Assembly: GCA_016206565.1 (NCBI GenBank)
Contig: JACQRG010000038.1
Coordinates: forward strand, 1-17,882
Origin: Candidatus Omnitrophota bacterium
GTDB lineage: Bacteria; Omnitrophota; Gorgyraeia; Aquiviventales; Aquiviventaceae
Length of the DNA stretch: 17,882 nucleotides
Direction of reading: 5' to 3'
The notes under the pieces are model-generated. The model searched no databases and was not told the origin of the DNA. It saw only the letters and a list, made by a program, of their open reading frames with translations. How positions within the stretch are numbered: position 1 is the first letter of the stretch; every line of letters starts with the position of its first letter. Position numbers and translations under genes: made by a program. This document shows positions 8,490-17,422 of this stretch, piece by piece.

Positions 8490-9757
8490 ATGGCGGGCGT
8501 GCTGATCCGCGGCGGGCAGGTGGTGGACCCGGCGACCAACCGCAACGGACGCTTCGACGTGCTCATCGCCGACGGCCTGATCCGGGACATCGCGCCTACC
8601 ATCGCAGCCAACGGGGCGGCGGTCGTGGACGCTGCCGGATGGCTGGTGCTGCCCGGGCTGGTGGATTTGCACGCGCACCTGCGCCAGCCCGGCCGGGAGG
8701 ACAAGGAGACCATCGAAACCGGAGCGCGCGCCGCGGTGCGCGGGGGCTTCACGACCGTCTGCGCGATGCCGAACACCGACCCGGCGATTGACACCGGCGG
8801 CGTGGCGCAGTACGTCGCGCAGGAGGCGAGGCGCGTGGGGCTGGCCGCGGTGCATCCCATCGGCGCGATCACCAGGGGGCGGCAGGGCAAGGAGCTCTCC
8901 GACTTCGGCGAGCTCTTCGAGGCCGGCTGCGTGGCCCTCTCCGACGACGGCAACGCGGTGGCGCATCCGCTGCTGATGCGCCGCGCGCTGGAGTACGCGA
9001 AGATCTTCAACCGGCCCCTGATCCAGCACGCGGAGGACCCGCAGCTGGCGGCCGGCGGCGTGATGCACGAGGGGCTGGTCTCCACGACGCTGGGGCTGCG
9101 CGGCATCCCCGGGGAGGCCGAATCCACGATGGTCGCGCGCGACCTGGCCTTGGCCGAGCTGACCGGCGGCTGGGTGCATTTCGCGCATCTGTCCAGCGCG
9201 CAGTCGGTCGAGCTCATCCGCCAGGCCAAGCGGCGCGGCGTGCGCGTCACCTGCGAGGTCACGCCGCATCACCTCGCGCTCACCGAGCAGGCGGTGGGGG
9301 AGTTCGAGACGCGCGCGAAGGTCAACCCGCCGCTGCGCGACGAGGCGGACCGGCAGGCCCTCATCGAAGGGCTGCGCGACGGCACGATTGACTGCATCGC
9401 CACCGACCACGCCCCGCACACCGACTGGGAGAAAGAAGCCGATTTCGACTCGGCACCCTTCGGCATCAGCGGGCTGGAGACCGCGCTGGCGGTGTGCGTG
9501 CAGACGCTGGTCGTCCCCGGGCTGCTGGCCTGGGTCCATCTGGTGGAGAAGCTCAGCGCGGCCCCGGCCAAGATCGCCGGTGTAGAAGCCGGCACCCTGC
9601 GCGCCGGCGCGCCGGCCGACGTCATCCTCGTGGACCCGAATGCCACCTGGACCGTGGACCCGCAGCGCTTCGCCTCCAAAGGGCGCCACTCGCCCTTCGC
9701 CGGCCAGACGCTCACCGGCGCAGTCACCCAGGTCTTCAAGGCCGGAGCGCAAGTCGC

Positions 9758-9761
<4 letters not shown>
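8490..9761 (+). CDS. pyrC: Dihydroorotase, type I
   Basis: Dihydroorotase cyclises N-carbamoyl-aspartate to dihydroorotate. The protein is 423 aa, the length of type I enzymes (the E. coli type II enzyme is ~350). Metal-site motifs are DLHAHLRQPG with His61 and His63, LSDDGNAV carrying the bridging Asp of type I enzymes, QHAED, HFAHLSS, and CIATDHAPH with the catalytic Asp. CEVTPHHLALT and NPPLRDEADR are further signatures. I see nothing broken. In some bacteria type I DHOase assembles with PyrB, and the direct neighbour position fits that. Its TGA overlaps the carA ATG by 4 nt (ATGA). Confidence 0.97.
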
Positions 9762-10868
<1,107 letters not shown>

Positions 10869-10876
<8 letters not shown>

Positions 10877-12110
10877 GCTGGTGGCGGATTTCCACCTGCA
10901 TTCCCGGTACAGCCGCGCCTGCTCCAAGGATTTGAGCGTGGCCGAGCTGGCCAAGTGGGCGAAGCTCAAGGGCATCACCGTGCTGGGCACCGGCGACTTC
11001 ACCCACCCGCTGTGGTGGCAGGAGCTCTCGGAGACGCTGCGCGACACCGGGCGGGGGCTCTACGAGTTCCAGGGCGTCCACTTCATGGTGACGACCGAGG
11101 TGAACACGCTCTTCTACAAGGGGGGCCGGGCGCATCAGATCCACCACCTGATTTTCCTGCCGAGCCTGGAGGCCGCGCAGCGGCTCAACGCGGAGCTGGC
11201 CAACTTCGGGGACCTCAGCCTCGACGGCCGGCCGATGCTCAAGATGGAAGCCTGGCGGCTGGTGGAGATCGTGCTGGGGATTGAGCCGCGCGCCATGGTG
11301 ATCCCGGCGCACGCGTGGACCCCGCACTTCTCCATCTTCGGCTCCAACTCCGGGTTCGACAGCGTGGCGGAATGCTTCGAGCAGCAAGCACGGCATATCC
11401 ATGCGCTGGAGACCGGCCTCTCGTCGGATCCGGCGATGAACTGGCGGCTCAGCGCGCTGGACCGCTACGCGCTCATCTCCAACTCGGATGCCCACTCGGC
11501 CCGGCGCCTCGGCCGGGAAGCGAACGTGTTCGACTGCGAGCTCTCCTACGAGGCGATCACCGGTGCGATTAAGGCGAAGGACCCGGCCCGGTTCCGCTCT
11601 ACGATCGAGTTTTTCCCCGAAGAGGGCAAGTACCACCTCGATGGCCATCGGTTCTGCAAGGTGCGCACCACCCCCGCAGAGACCAAGGCCAAACAGTACC
11701 GCTGCCCGGTCTGCGGCCGCAAGCTGACGGTCGGCGTGATGCACCGCGTGGACGACCTGGCCGACCGGCCGGAAGGCTCGGTCCCGGCGCGGGCGCTTCC
11801 CTTTAAGCGCACCGTGCCGCTGGAGGAGATCCTCGCCGATGTGCTCGGAGTGGGGGTCGGCACGCAGGCGGTGGAGCGCGAGTACCACCAGCTCGTGTAC
11901 AAGTGCGGGTCGGAGCTGCGCGTGCTGCTGGCCGTCCCGGAGTCGGAGCTGCGCGCCGCGACCTCGCCGCGCATCGCCGACGCCGTCCTGCGCATGCGCC
12001 AGGGCCGGGTGCGCGTGGAGCCCGGGTACGACGGGGAGTACGGCGTGGTGAAGATCCTGGCGGACGACGCCCCTGCGGCGGCGCAGGAAGAGCAGCTGAC
12101 CTTGTTCTGA
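10869..12110 (+). CDS. PHP-domain phosphoesterase with Zn ribbon (COG1379-like), clamp-binding-like C-terminus
   Basis: The N-terminal PHP domain shows HxH at His9 and His11, TGDFTHP (Asp43), a Glu77 block (TTEVNT), His92/93, PAHAWTP (His148) and SNSDAH (Asp207, His209), so its metal site looks complete. A zinc-ribbon-like region follows: YHLDGHRFC (256-263) and CPVCG (279-283), then LTVGVMHRVDDLADRP. The C-terminal part has PGYDGEYG. This is the family described as PHP phosphoesterase with a Zn ribbon, with members sometimes annotated alongside UvrD helicases; its substrate is unknown to me. The last five residues are QLTLF (409-413), close to the QL[SD]LF beta-clamp consensus. ATG 10869 overlaps carA by 8 nt, and the TGA shares a base with the carB ATG, so it is co-translated with carA and carB. 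Its role there is unknown. Confidence 0.88.
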
Positions 12111-15100
12111 TGCCCAAGCGCGACGACCTCCACAAGATCCTCATCATCGGCTCCGGGCCGATCGTCATCTCGCAGGCCTGCGAGTTCGACTACTCCGGCA
12201 CCCAGGCCTGCAAGGCCCTCAAGGAAGAGGGCTATGCGATCGTGCTGATCAACTCGAACCCGGCCACGATCATGACCGACCCGGAGCTGGCCGACCGGAC
12301 CTACATCGAGCCGATCACCGCCGAGGCGATTGAGCGCATCATCGAGGCCGAACGGCCTGATGCGCTGCTGCCAACGCTGGGCGGCCAGACCGCGCTCAAC
12401 GTGACCGTCCAGCTGGCCGAGCGCGGGGTGCTGGAGCGCTTCGGCGTGGAGCTCATCGGGGCGAAGCTGGAGGCCATCAAGCGCGCGGAGGACCGCGCGC
12501 TCTTCAAGCAGACCATGACCTCGGTCGGGCTGGAGATCCCCAAGGCCGGCTACGCGCGCACGCTCGAGGAAGCCCGGGCGCTGGCGCAGGCCTTCGGCTT
12601 CCCGGTGGTGGTCCGGCCCAGCTTCACGCTGGGCGGCACCGGGGGCGGCGTCGCCTACAACGCGGAGGAGTTCGACCGCGTCGCCGGACATGGGCTGGCG
12701 CTGTCCATGGTGCACCAGATTTCAGTGGAGGAGAGCGTCATCGGCTGGAAAGAGTTCGAGCTGGAGGTCATGCGCGACCGGGCCGACAACGTCGTCGTCG
12801 TCTGCTCCATTGAGAACGTGGATCCGATGGGCGTGCACACCGGCGATTCCATCACGGTCGCCCCCGCGCAGACCCTGACCGACCGGGAATACCAGGAGAT
12901 GCGCGACGCGGCCATCACGGTCATCCGCGCGATCGGGGTGGAGACCGGCGGCTCCAACATCCAGTTCGCGGTGCACCCGGAGTCCGGGCGGCTGCTCGTC
13001 ATCGAGATGAACCCGCGCGTCTCGCGCTCCTCGGCTCTGGCCTCCAAGGCCACGGGGTTTCCCATCGCCAAGATCGCGGCCAAGCTGGCCGTCGGCTACA
13101 CGCTGGATGAGCTGCCCAACGACATCACCAAGCAGACGCCGGCCTGCTTCGAGCCGACCATTGACTACGTGGTCGTGAAGGTGCCGCGCTTCGCCTTCGA
13201 GAAGTTTCCGGGCGCGGATCCGACGCTGGGCATCCAGATGAAATCGGTCGGAGAGACCATGGCCATCGGGCGCACCTTCGCCGAGGCGCTGCAGAAGGGC
13301 ATGCGCGGGCTGGAAGTCAAGAAGGACGGCTGGGACGCCGGCGGAGCCTGGCCGCTCGACCTGCTGCGGGAGCGGCTCGCGGTCCCCTCGGCGGAGCGGA
13401 TGTTCCTGCTCAAGGCCGCGCTGGCCGGCGGCCTCTCGCTGGAGGAGCTCTACCAGCTCACCAAGATTGACCGGTGGTTCCTGCGGCAGCTCTACCAGCT
13501 GGTCGTCGAGGAAGAGACGCTGGCGGCCGCGGCTGAGCCGATGCGCGCCTGCGAGAACGCCGCTCCAAGTCCCGAGGCCGCCGCGAAGGCCGCCCAGACG
13601 CTGCGCCTCGCCAAGCAGCTCGGCTACAGCGATCGGCAGCTCGCCAAGCTCTGGGGCGTGGACGAGGCGACCATCCGCCGCTGGCGCGCCCAGTGGAACG
13701 TGCGTCCGTCCTATTATCTCGTGGATACCTGCGCGGCGGAGTTCGAGGCGAAGACGCCGTATTACTACTCGACGTATGAAACCCCAGTGGTGGCGCTCAC
13801 GGCGAAGCAGGAAGCTGGAAGCAGGAAGCTGGAAAAGCCTCTCCAGCCTCCAGCGAAGAAGGTAGTGAGTCTCGGCGGCGGGCCGAACCGCATCGGGCAG
13901 GGGATCGAGTTCGATTACTGCTGCGTGCACGCGGCCTTCGCCCTGCGCGGCCTCGGCGTGCAGGTCATCATGGTCAACTCCAATCCCGAGACCGTGTCCA
14001 CCGACTACGACACCTCTGACACGCTCTACTTCGAGCCGGTCACGCTGGAGGACGTACTCAACATCGTGGACCGGGAGCGGCCCGACGGCGTCATCGTGCA
14101 GTTCGGCGGCCAGACGCCCTTAAACCTCGCCGTGGGGCTGGCAAAGGCCGGGGTGCCCATCCTGGGCACTTCCGCCGAGGGCGTGGATGCGGCGGAGAAC
14201 CGCGAGAAGTTCAAGCGGCTGCTCGAAGAGCTGGGGCTGCAGCAGCCCCCCAGCGGCACCGCGATGGCCGTGGACGACGCCGCGCTGACCGCTAGGGCGG
14301 TGGGCTATCCCTGCCTGGTGCGCCCCTCCTACGTGCTGGGCGGGCGCGCGATGGAGATCGTCTACGATGAGAAACAGCTGCGCCGCTTCGCGCAGATCGC
14401 CTTCGAGGCCTCGCCGGGCTTCCCGGTGCTGATTGACAAGTTTCTGGAGGACGCGATCGAGGTGGACGTGGATTTGGTCGGCGACGGCGAGACCTTCGTC
14501 ATCGGCGGCATCCTGGAGCACATCGAGGAGGCGGGCATCCACTCCGGCGACAGCGCCATGGTGCTGCCGCCGCACACGCTCGGCGACGAGGTGCTGGACG
14601 CCATCCGGGAGGCGACCATCCGGCTGGCGAAGGCGCTGAAGATCGTGGGGCTGATGAACGTGCAGTATGCCGTGAAGGACGATATCGTGTACGTGCTGGA
14701 AGTCAACCCCCGGGCCTCGCGCACGGTGCCGTTCGTCTCCAAGGCCATCGGGGTGCCGCTGGCCAAGATCGCGACGCGGGCCATGTTCGGCCTCTCCCTG
14801 CGCGAGCAGGGCTTTACGCGCGAGGTCGCCGTCGAATCCTACTGCGCGGTGAAGGAGTCCGTGTTTCCCTTCACGCGGTTTCCCGGCGTGGACATCATCC
14901 TGGGGCCGGAGATGAAGTCCACCGGCGAGGTCATGGGGCTGGATGCGGCGTTCGGCCCCGCCTTTCTGAAATCCCAGCTGGCGGCGGGACAGCTGCTGCC
15001 GAAATCCGGCACCGTGTTCGTGAGCGTCAAGAACGAGGACAAGCGGTTCATCACGCTCGTGGCGCAGCAGCTGCAGCAGCTCGGGTTCGAGCTGGTCGCC

Positions 15101-15424
15101 ACGCACGGCACCGCCAAGGCCCTGCAGCGGCTGGGGGTGCGCGCCACGCCGGTCAAGAAGATCCACGAGGGGCGCCCGAACGTGCTCGACCTGATTACCG
15201 ATGGGCAGATCCAGCTGGTGATCAACACGCCCTCCGGCCGGCTGCCGCGCGCGGATGAGGTGCGCATCCGCTCCGCCGCGGCCGCGCTCGGGATCCCCTG
15301 CATCACGACGATCGCCGGCGCCCAGGCGTCGGTCAGCGGCATCGCAGCACTCTTGCAGCGGCCGCTGACGGTCAAGCCCCTGCAGGAGTACCACGCCGCG
15401 CTGCGCCGGCAGGTAGGGGGATGA
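12110..15424 (+). CDS. carB: Carbamoyl-phosphate synthase large subunit
   Basis: CarB makes carbamoyl phosphate from bicarbonate, ammonia and two ATP, feeding PyrB (and arginine synthesis if present). From ATG 12110 it is 1104 aa; E. coli CarB is 1073. The carboxyphosphate half begins KILIIGSGPIVISQACEFDYSG, with ATP-grasp motifs RPSFTLGGTGGG and EMNPRVSRSS. The oligomerisation domain follows. The carbamoyl-phosphate half then starts VVSLGGGPNRIGQGIEFDY, with RPSYVLGGRAME and EVNPRASRTVPF. A C-terminal MGS-like allosteric domain starts near residue 965 (GTVFVSVKN). The linker between the halves carries a heptamer-repeat insertion at residues ~567-576. An apparent N-terminal extension back to 11903 is out-of-frame PHP-gene sequence. 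The 3' end overlaps the next ATG by 4 nt. Confidence 0.98.
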   Translation: MPKRDDLHKILIIGSGPIVISQACEFDYSGTQACKALKEEGYAIVLINSNPATIMTDPELADRTYIEPITAEAIERIIEAERPDALLPTLGGQTALNVTVQLAERGVLERFGVELIGAKLEAIKRAEDRALFKQTMTSVGLEIPKAGYARTLEEARALAQAFGFPVVVRPSFTLGGTGGGVAYNAEEFDRVAGHGLALSMVHQISVEESVIGWKEFELEVMRDRADNVVVVCSIENVDPMGVHTGDSITVAPAQTLTDREYQEMRDAAITVIRAIGVETGGSNIQFAVHPESGRLLVIEMNPRVSRSSALASKATGFPIAKIAAKLAVGYTLDELPNDITKQTPACFEPTIDYVVVKVPRFAFEKFPGADPTLGIQMKSVGETMAIGRTFAEALQKGMRGLEVKKDGWDAGGAWPLDLLRERLAVPSAERMFLLKAALAGGLSLEELYQLTKIDRWFLRQLYQLVVEEETLAAAAEPMRACENAAPSPEAAAKAAQTLRLAKQLGYSDRQLAKLWGVDEATIRRWRAQWNVRPSYYLVDTCAAEFEAKTPYYYSTYETPVVALTAKQEAGSRKLEKPLQPPAKKVVSLGGGPNRIGQGIEFDYCCVHAAFALRGLGVQVIMVNSNPETVSTDYDTSDTLYFEPVTLEDVLNIVDRERPDGVIVQFGGQTPLNLAVGLAKAGVPILGTSAEGVDAAENREKFKRLLEELGLQQPPSGTAMAVDDAALTARAVGYPCLVRPSYVLGGRAMEIVYDEKQLRRFAQIAFEASPGFPVLIDKFLEDAIEVDVDLVGDGETFVIGGILEHIEEAGIHSGDSAMVLPPHTLGDEVLDAIREATIRLAKALKIVGLMNVQYAVKDDIVYVLEVNPRASRTVPFVSKAIGVPLAKIATRAMFGLSLREQGFTREVAVESYCAVKESVFPFTRFPGVDIILGPEMKSTGEVMGLDAAFGPAFLKSQLAAGQLLPKSGTVFVSVKNEDKRFITLVAQQLQQLGFELVATHGTAKALQRLGVRATPVKKIHEGRPNVLDLITDGQIQLVINTPSGRLPRADEVRIRSAAAALGIPCITTIAGAQASVSGIAALLQRPLTVKPLQEYHAALRRQVGG
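13807..13834. repeat. Four heptamer repeats in the carB inter-half linker
   Basis: GCAGGAA, GCTGGAA, GCAGGAA, GCTGGAA run in tandem (a perfect 14-nt duplication), encoding QEAGSRKLE. The tract lies between YYYSTYE and VVSLGGGPNRIG, where E. coli CarB has a shorter linker. Like the tract in carA it is exactly 28 nt. Confidence 0.9.
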
Positions 15425-15756
15425 CGCCCTCCGAGGCGCCGCAGCCTCCCCAAGCGAGGCGGCCCGCCATGGTGCGCTACCGCTCGGTGCGCAAAGGATT
15501 GGTGTCGTGGGTGATCGGGCGCGTGCTGGACTTAAGCGTGGCGAACGTTCGCATCGTCTGCGAGCATGCGTTTGCGATCGATGAGGAAATGGAGGTGCAG
15601 CTGCGGCTGCCGGGCGACGAGCTGGTCCTGGTGCGCGGGCGCGTGTCCTGGGCCCGCCCCTTCGGCGTCCAGCAATTCGAGCACGTCGTGTCATTCATCG
15701 GGCTGGATCCCGAGGTGCAGAAGGCCATCGCCGGATCCGCCAAGCCGCTGACGTGA
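15421..15756 (+). CDS. PilZ-like protein, degenerate c-di-GMP motif
   Basis: This 111-aa protein has one PilZ-like beta-barrel: MVRYRSV, RVLDLSVANVRI, EEMEVQLRLPGDELVLVRGRVSWARPFG, then a short terminal helix (PEVQKAI). The fold is supported by clear resemblance to the first half of the next gene (PFMVRCR / DLSASG / LLVRGKVAWVKPG). The canonical c-di-GMP residues are missing: there is no RxxxR before the first strand, and [DN]xSxxG is DLSVAN, without the Gly. It therefore probably does not bind c-di-GMP in the standard way. ATG overlaps the carB stop (ATGA), with AGG 7 nt upstream. The next PilZ gene starts one nt after its stop. The two look like products of a tandem duplication. Confidence 0.7.
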   Translation: MTPSEAPQPPQARRPAMVRYRSVRKGLVSWVIGRVLDLSVANVRIVCEHAFAIDEEMEVQLRLPGDELVLVRGRVSWARPFGVQQFEHVVSFIGLDPEVQKAIAGSAKPLT

Positions 15757-15757
15757 C

Positions 15758-16471
15758 ATGGAAGCCCCAAACCACCGCGGCGCGCAACGCGTGAAGCACC
15801 CCTTCATGGTCCGGTGCCGTCTCTCATCGAGCGCCACGTCGGCCTGGGCGATGTCGCCGTTAAGGGATCTCAGCGCGAGCGGCGCGCGGTTCGTATCGGA
15901 AGAGGGTTTTGCGGTGGGCGATGAGCTCGACCTGCAGCTGCTGCTGCCGGTCTCCAAGGACCCGCTCCTTGTCAGAGGCAAGGTCGCCTGGGTCAAGCCC
16001 GGGCCGATGGCGCTGCGCGAGTACGGCGTGGCCTTCGAGCTCGCCGATGAGCGGAGCCGCCAGCTGATCGCCGAGGCGGTGGCGCACTTCACGAAGAAAT
16101 CGCAGGAGGCGGGAGGGCCGATGGGCGCCGAGCGGCGGCAGTTTCCCCGGGTCTACCAGACGTTCGAGGTCCAGTACCGCCTGGCCGGGCAGTTGGGGCA
16201 GGGGTGGAAGACCGCCATGGTGGTGAACCTCAGCGCCAGCGGCATGCGGTTTCACGCCCAGGAGGGCATCGAGGCGGACACGACGCTTGAGGTGCAGCTC
16301 GCGCTGCCGAACCTGAAGGAGCCGCTGGTTCTGTTTGGGGCCGTCGCGTGGTGCCGCCTGAAAGCCCCGGGGGTGATGGAGCATGGCCTGGCGTTCCAGG
16401 ATCTGACGCCGGAGCGGCAGTCGAAGATTGATGACCTCGTGCGCTTCCTCAGGATGAACGTGAAACAGTAG
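15758..16471 (+). CDS. Tandem double PilZ-domain protein
   Basis: Two PilZ domains are joined in 237 aa. Domain 1 (about residues 10-112) has DLSASG, matching [DN]xSxxG, but reads RVKHPF where RxxxR is expected. Domain 2 (about 125-235) has the full signature: ERRQFPR supplies RxxxR and NLSASG supplies the second motif, followed by LEVQLALPNLKEPLVLFGAVAW. PilZ proteins are c-di-GMP receptors controlling motility, secretion or polysaccharide synthesis. There are no membrane segments or extra output domain, so it would act through a partner. It lies between carB and pyrD, one nt after the previous gene and 3 nt before pyrD. There is no promoter in between, so it should be expressed with the pyr genes. 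Confidence 0.88.
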   Translation: MEAPNHRGAQRVKHPFMVRCRLSSSATSAWAMSPLRDLSASGARFVSEEGFAVGDELDLQLLLPVSKDPLLVRGKVAWVKPGPMALREYGVAFELADERSRQLIAEAVAHFTKKSQEAGGPMGAERRQFPRVYQTFEVQYRLAGQLGQGWKTAMVVNLSASGMRFHAQEGIEADTTLEVQLALPNLKEPLVLFGAVAWCRLKAPGVMEHGLAFQDLTPERQSKIDDLVRFLRMNVKQ

Positions 16472-16474
16472 CTC

Positions 16475-17422
16475 ATGGCGGAGTTGCGGGTGACCTTAGG
16501 GCCGCTGCAGCTGCGCAACCCTGTCCTGGCTGCCGCCGGGACGTATGGGTACGGGCTGGAGTTTGCCGAATCGGTGCCGCTCCACCAGCTGGGCGCGGTG
16601 GTGACCAAGACGCTGACGTTGGCTCCGCGGCCAGGCAACCCGCCGCCGCGGCTGGTCGAAACGCCCTCCGGCCTGCTCAATGCGGTCGGCCTGCAGAATA
16701 TCGGCCTGCAGGCGTTTCTGCGCGACGCCCTGCCGCGCCTGCGCGAGCTGGGAGCGACCGTCATCGTCAGCATCCTGGGAGACTCGCCCGAGGACGTGGC
16801 CGCGATGGCCCAGCAGCTGGACGGCGCGGAGGGTGTTGCGGCGATCGAGCTCAACCTGTCGTGCCCGAACCTCCAAGACGGCTCTAGGCTAGGCCTCGAG
16901 CCAGTTCGGATGGTGGCGCAGGATCCTGGCGCGACCGCCGCGGTGGTCGCGGCCGCCCGCGGCCGGACCGGCAAGCCGCTCCTGGCCAAGCTCAGCCCGG
17001 ACGTCACCGATCTGGCCCCCATCGCCCAGGCCGCGCAGCGCGGCGGCGCCGACATCTTGACAATTGCGAACACGTTCACCGGGATGAGCCTGGACCCGCA
17101 GACCGGCCGCTCGCGCCTGGGGGCCTTGACCGGGGGCCTCAGCGGCCCGGCGATCCGCCCGTTGGCCGTCTACCGCGTGTGGTATACTGCCCGAACGGTT
17201 TCGCTGCCGATCATCGGCGCGGGGGGCATCGTGCGCGCGCAGGATGCCCTCGAGTTTTTTCGCGCGGGCGCGCGCGCCATCGCCGTCGGCACGGCCAACT
17301 TCGCGGATCCTGCAGCGCCCCTGCGCGTGCTGCGGGGGCTGGAACGGCACATGGGACGCCATCGCCTCGAGCGCTTCGCCCAGCTGCTCGGCGCGCCCGA
17401 CCCGGCGCCGGCGGGCGCATGA
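16475..17422 (+). CDS. pyrD: Dihydroorotate dehydrogenase, class 1B type
   Basis: The enzyme oxidises dihydroorotate to orotate with FMN. The protein is 315 aa. Class 1B signatures are AAGTYGYGLEF, GAVVTKTLTLAPRPGNPPPRL, LLNAVGLQNIG, ELNLSCPN (catalytic Cys), AKLSPDVTD, GGLSGPAIRPLA, PIIGAGGIV and VGTANF. A few residues are inserted after SCPN (the LQDGSRLGLEP region). Class 1B enzymes normally pair with the FAD/2Fe-2S subunit PyrK, which passes electrons to NAD; pyrK is not adjacent here. ATG 16475 is 3 nt after the PilZ stop. TGA overlaps the pyrF ATG by 4 nt. Confidence 0.95.
   Translation: MAELRVTLGPLQLRNPVLAAAGTYGYGLEFAESVPLHQLGAVVTKTLTLAPRPGNPPPRLVETPSGLLNAVGLQNIGLQAFLRDALPRLRELGATVIVSILGDSPEDVAAMAQQLDGAEGVAAIELNLSCPNLQDGSRLGLEPVRMVAQDPGATAAVVAAARGRTGKPLLAKLSPDVTDLAPIAQAAQRGGADILTIANTFTGMSLDPQTGRSRLGALTGGLSGPAIRPLAVYRVWYTARTVSLPIIGAGGIVRAQDALEFFRAGARAIAVGTANFADPAAPLRVLRGLERHMGRHRLERFAQLLGAPDPAPAGA

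Noticed and set aside
9494..9757. Long N-terminal extension of carA
   Set aside because: It is an out-of-frame reading of pyrC. CarA similarity starts at ATG 9758, with the ATGA junction used elsewhere in the operon.
11903..12109. N-terminal extension of carB
   Set aside because: It is a shadow frame over the PHP gene. CarB similarity starts at ATG 12110.
14120..15694. 524-residue minus-strand frame opposite carB
   Set aside because: It is a shadow frame: low-complexity Arg/Ala/Gly composition and no motif.
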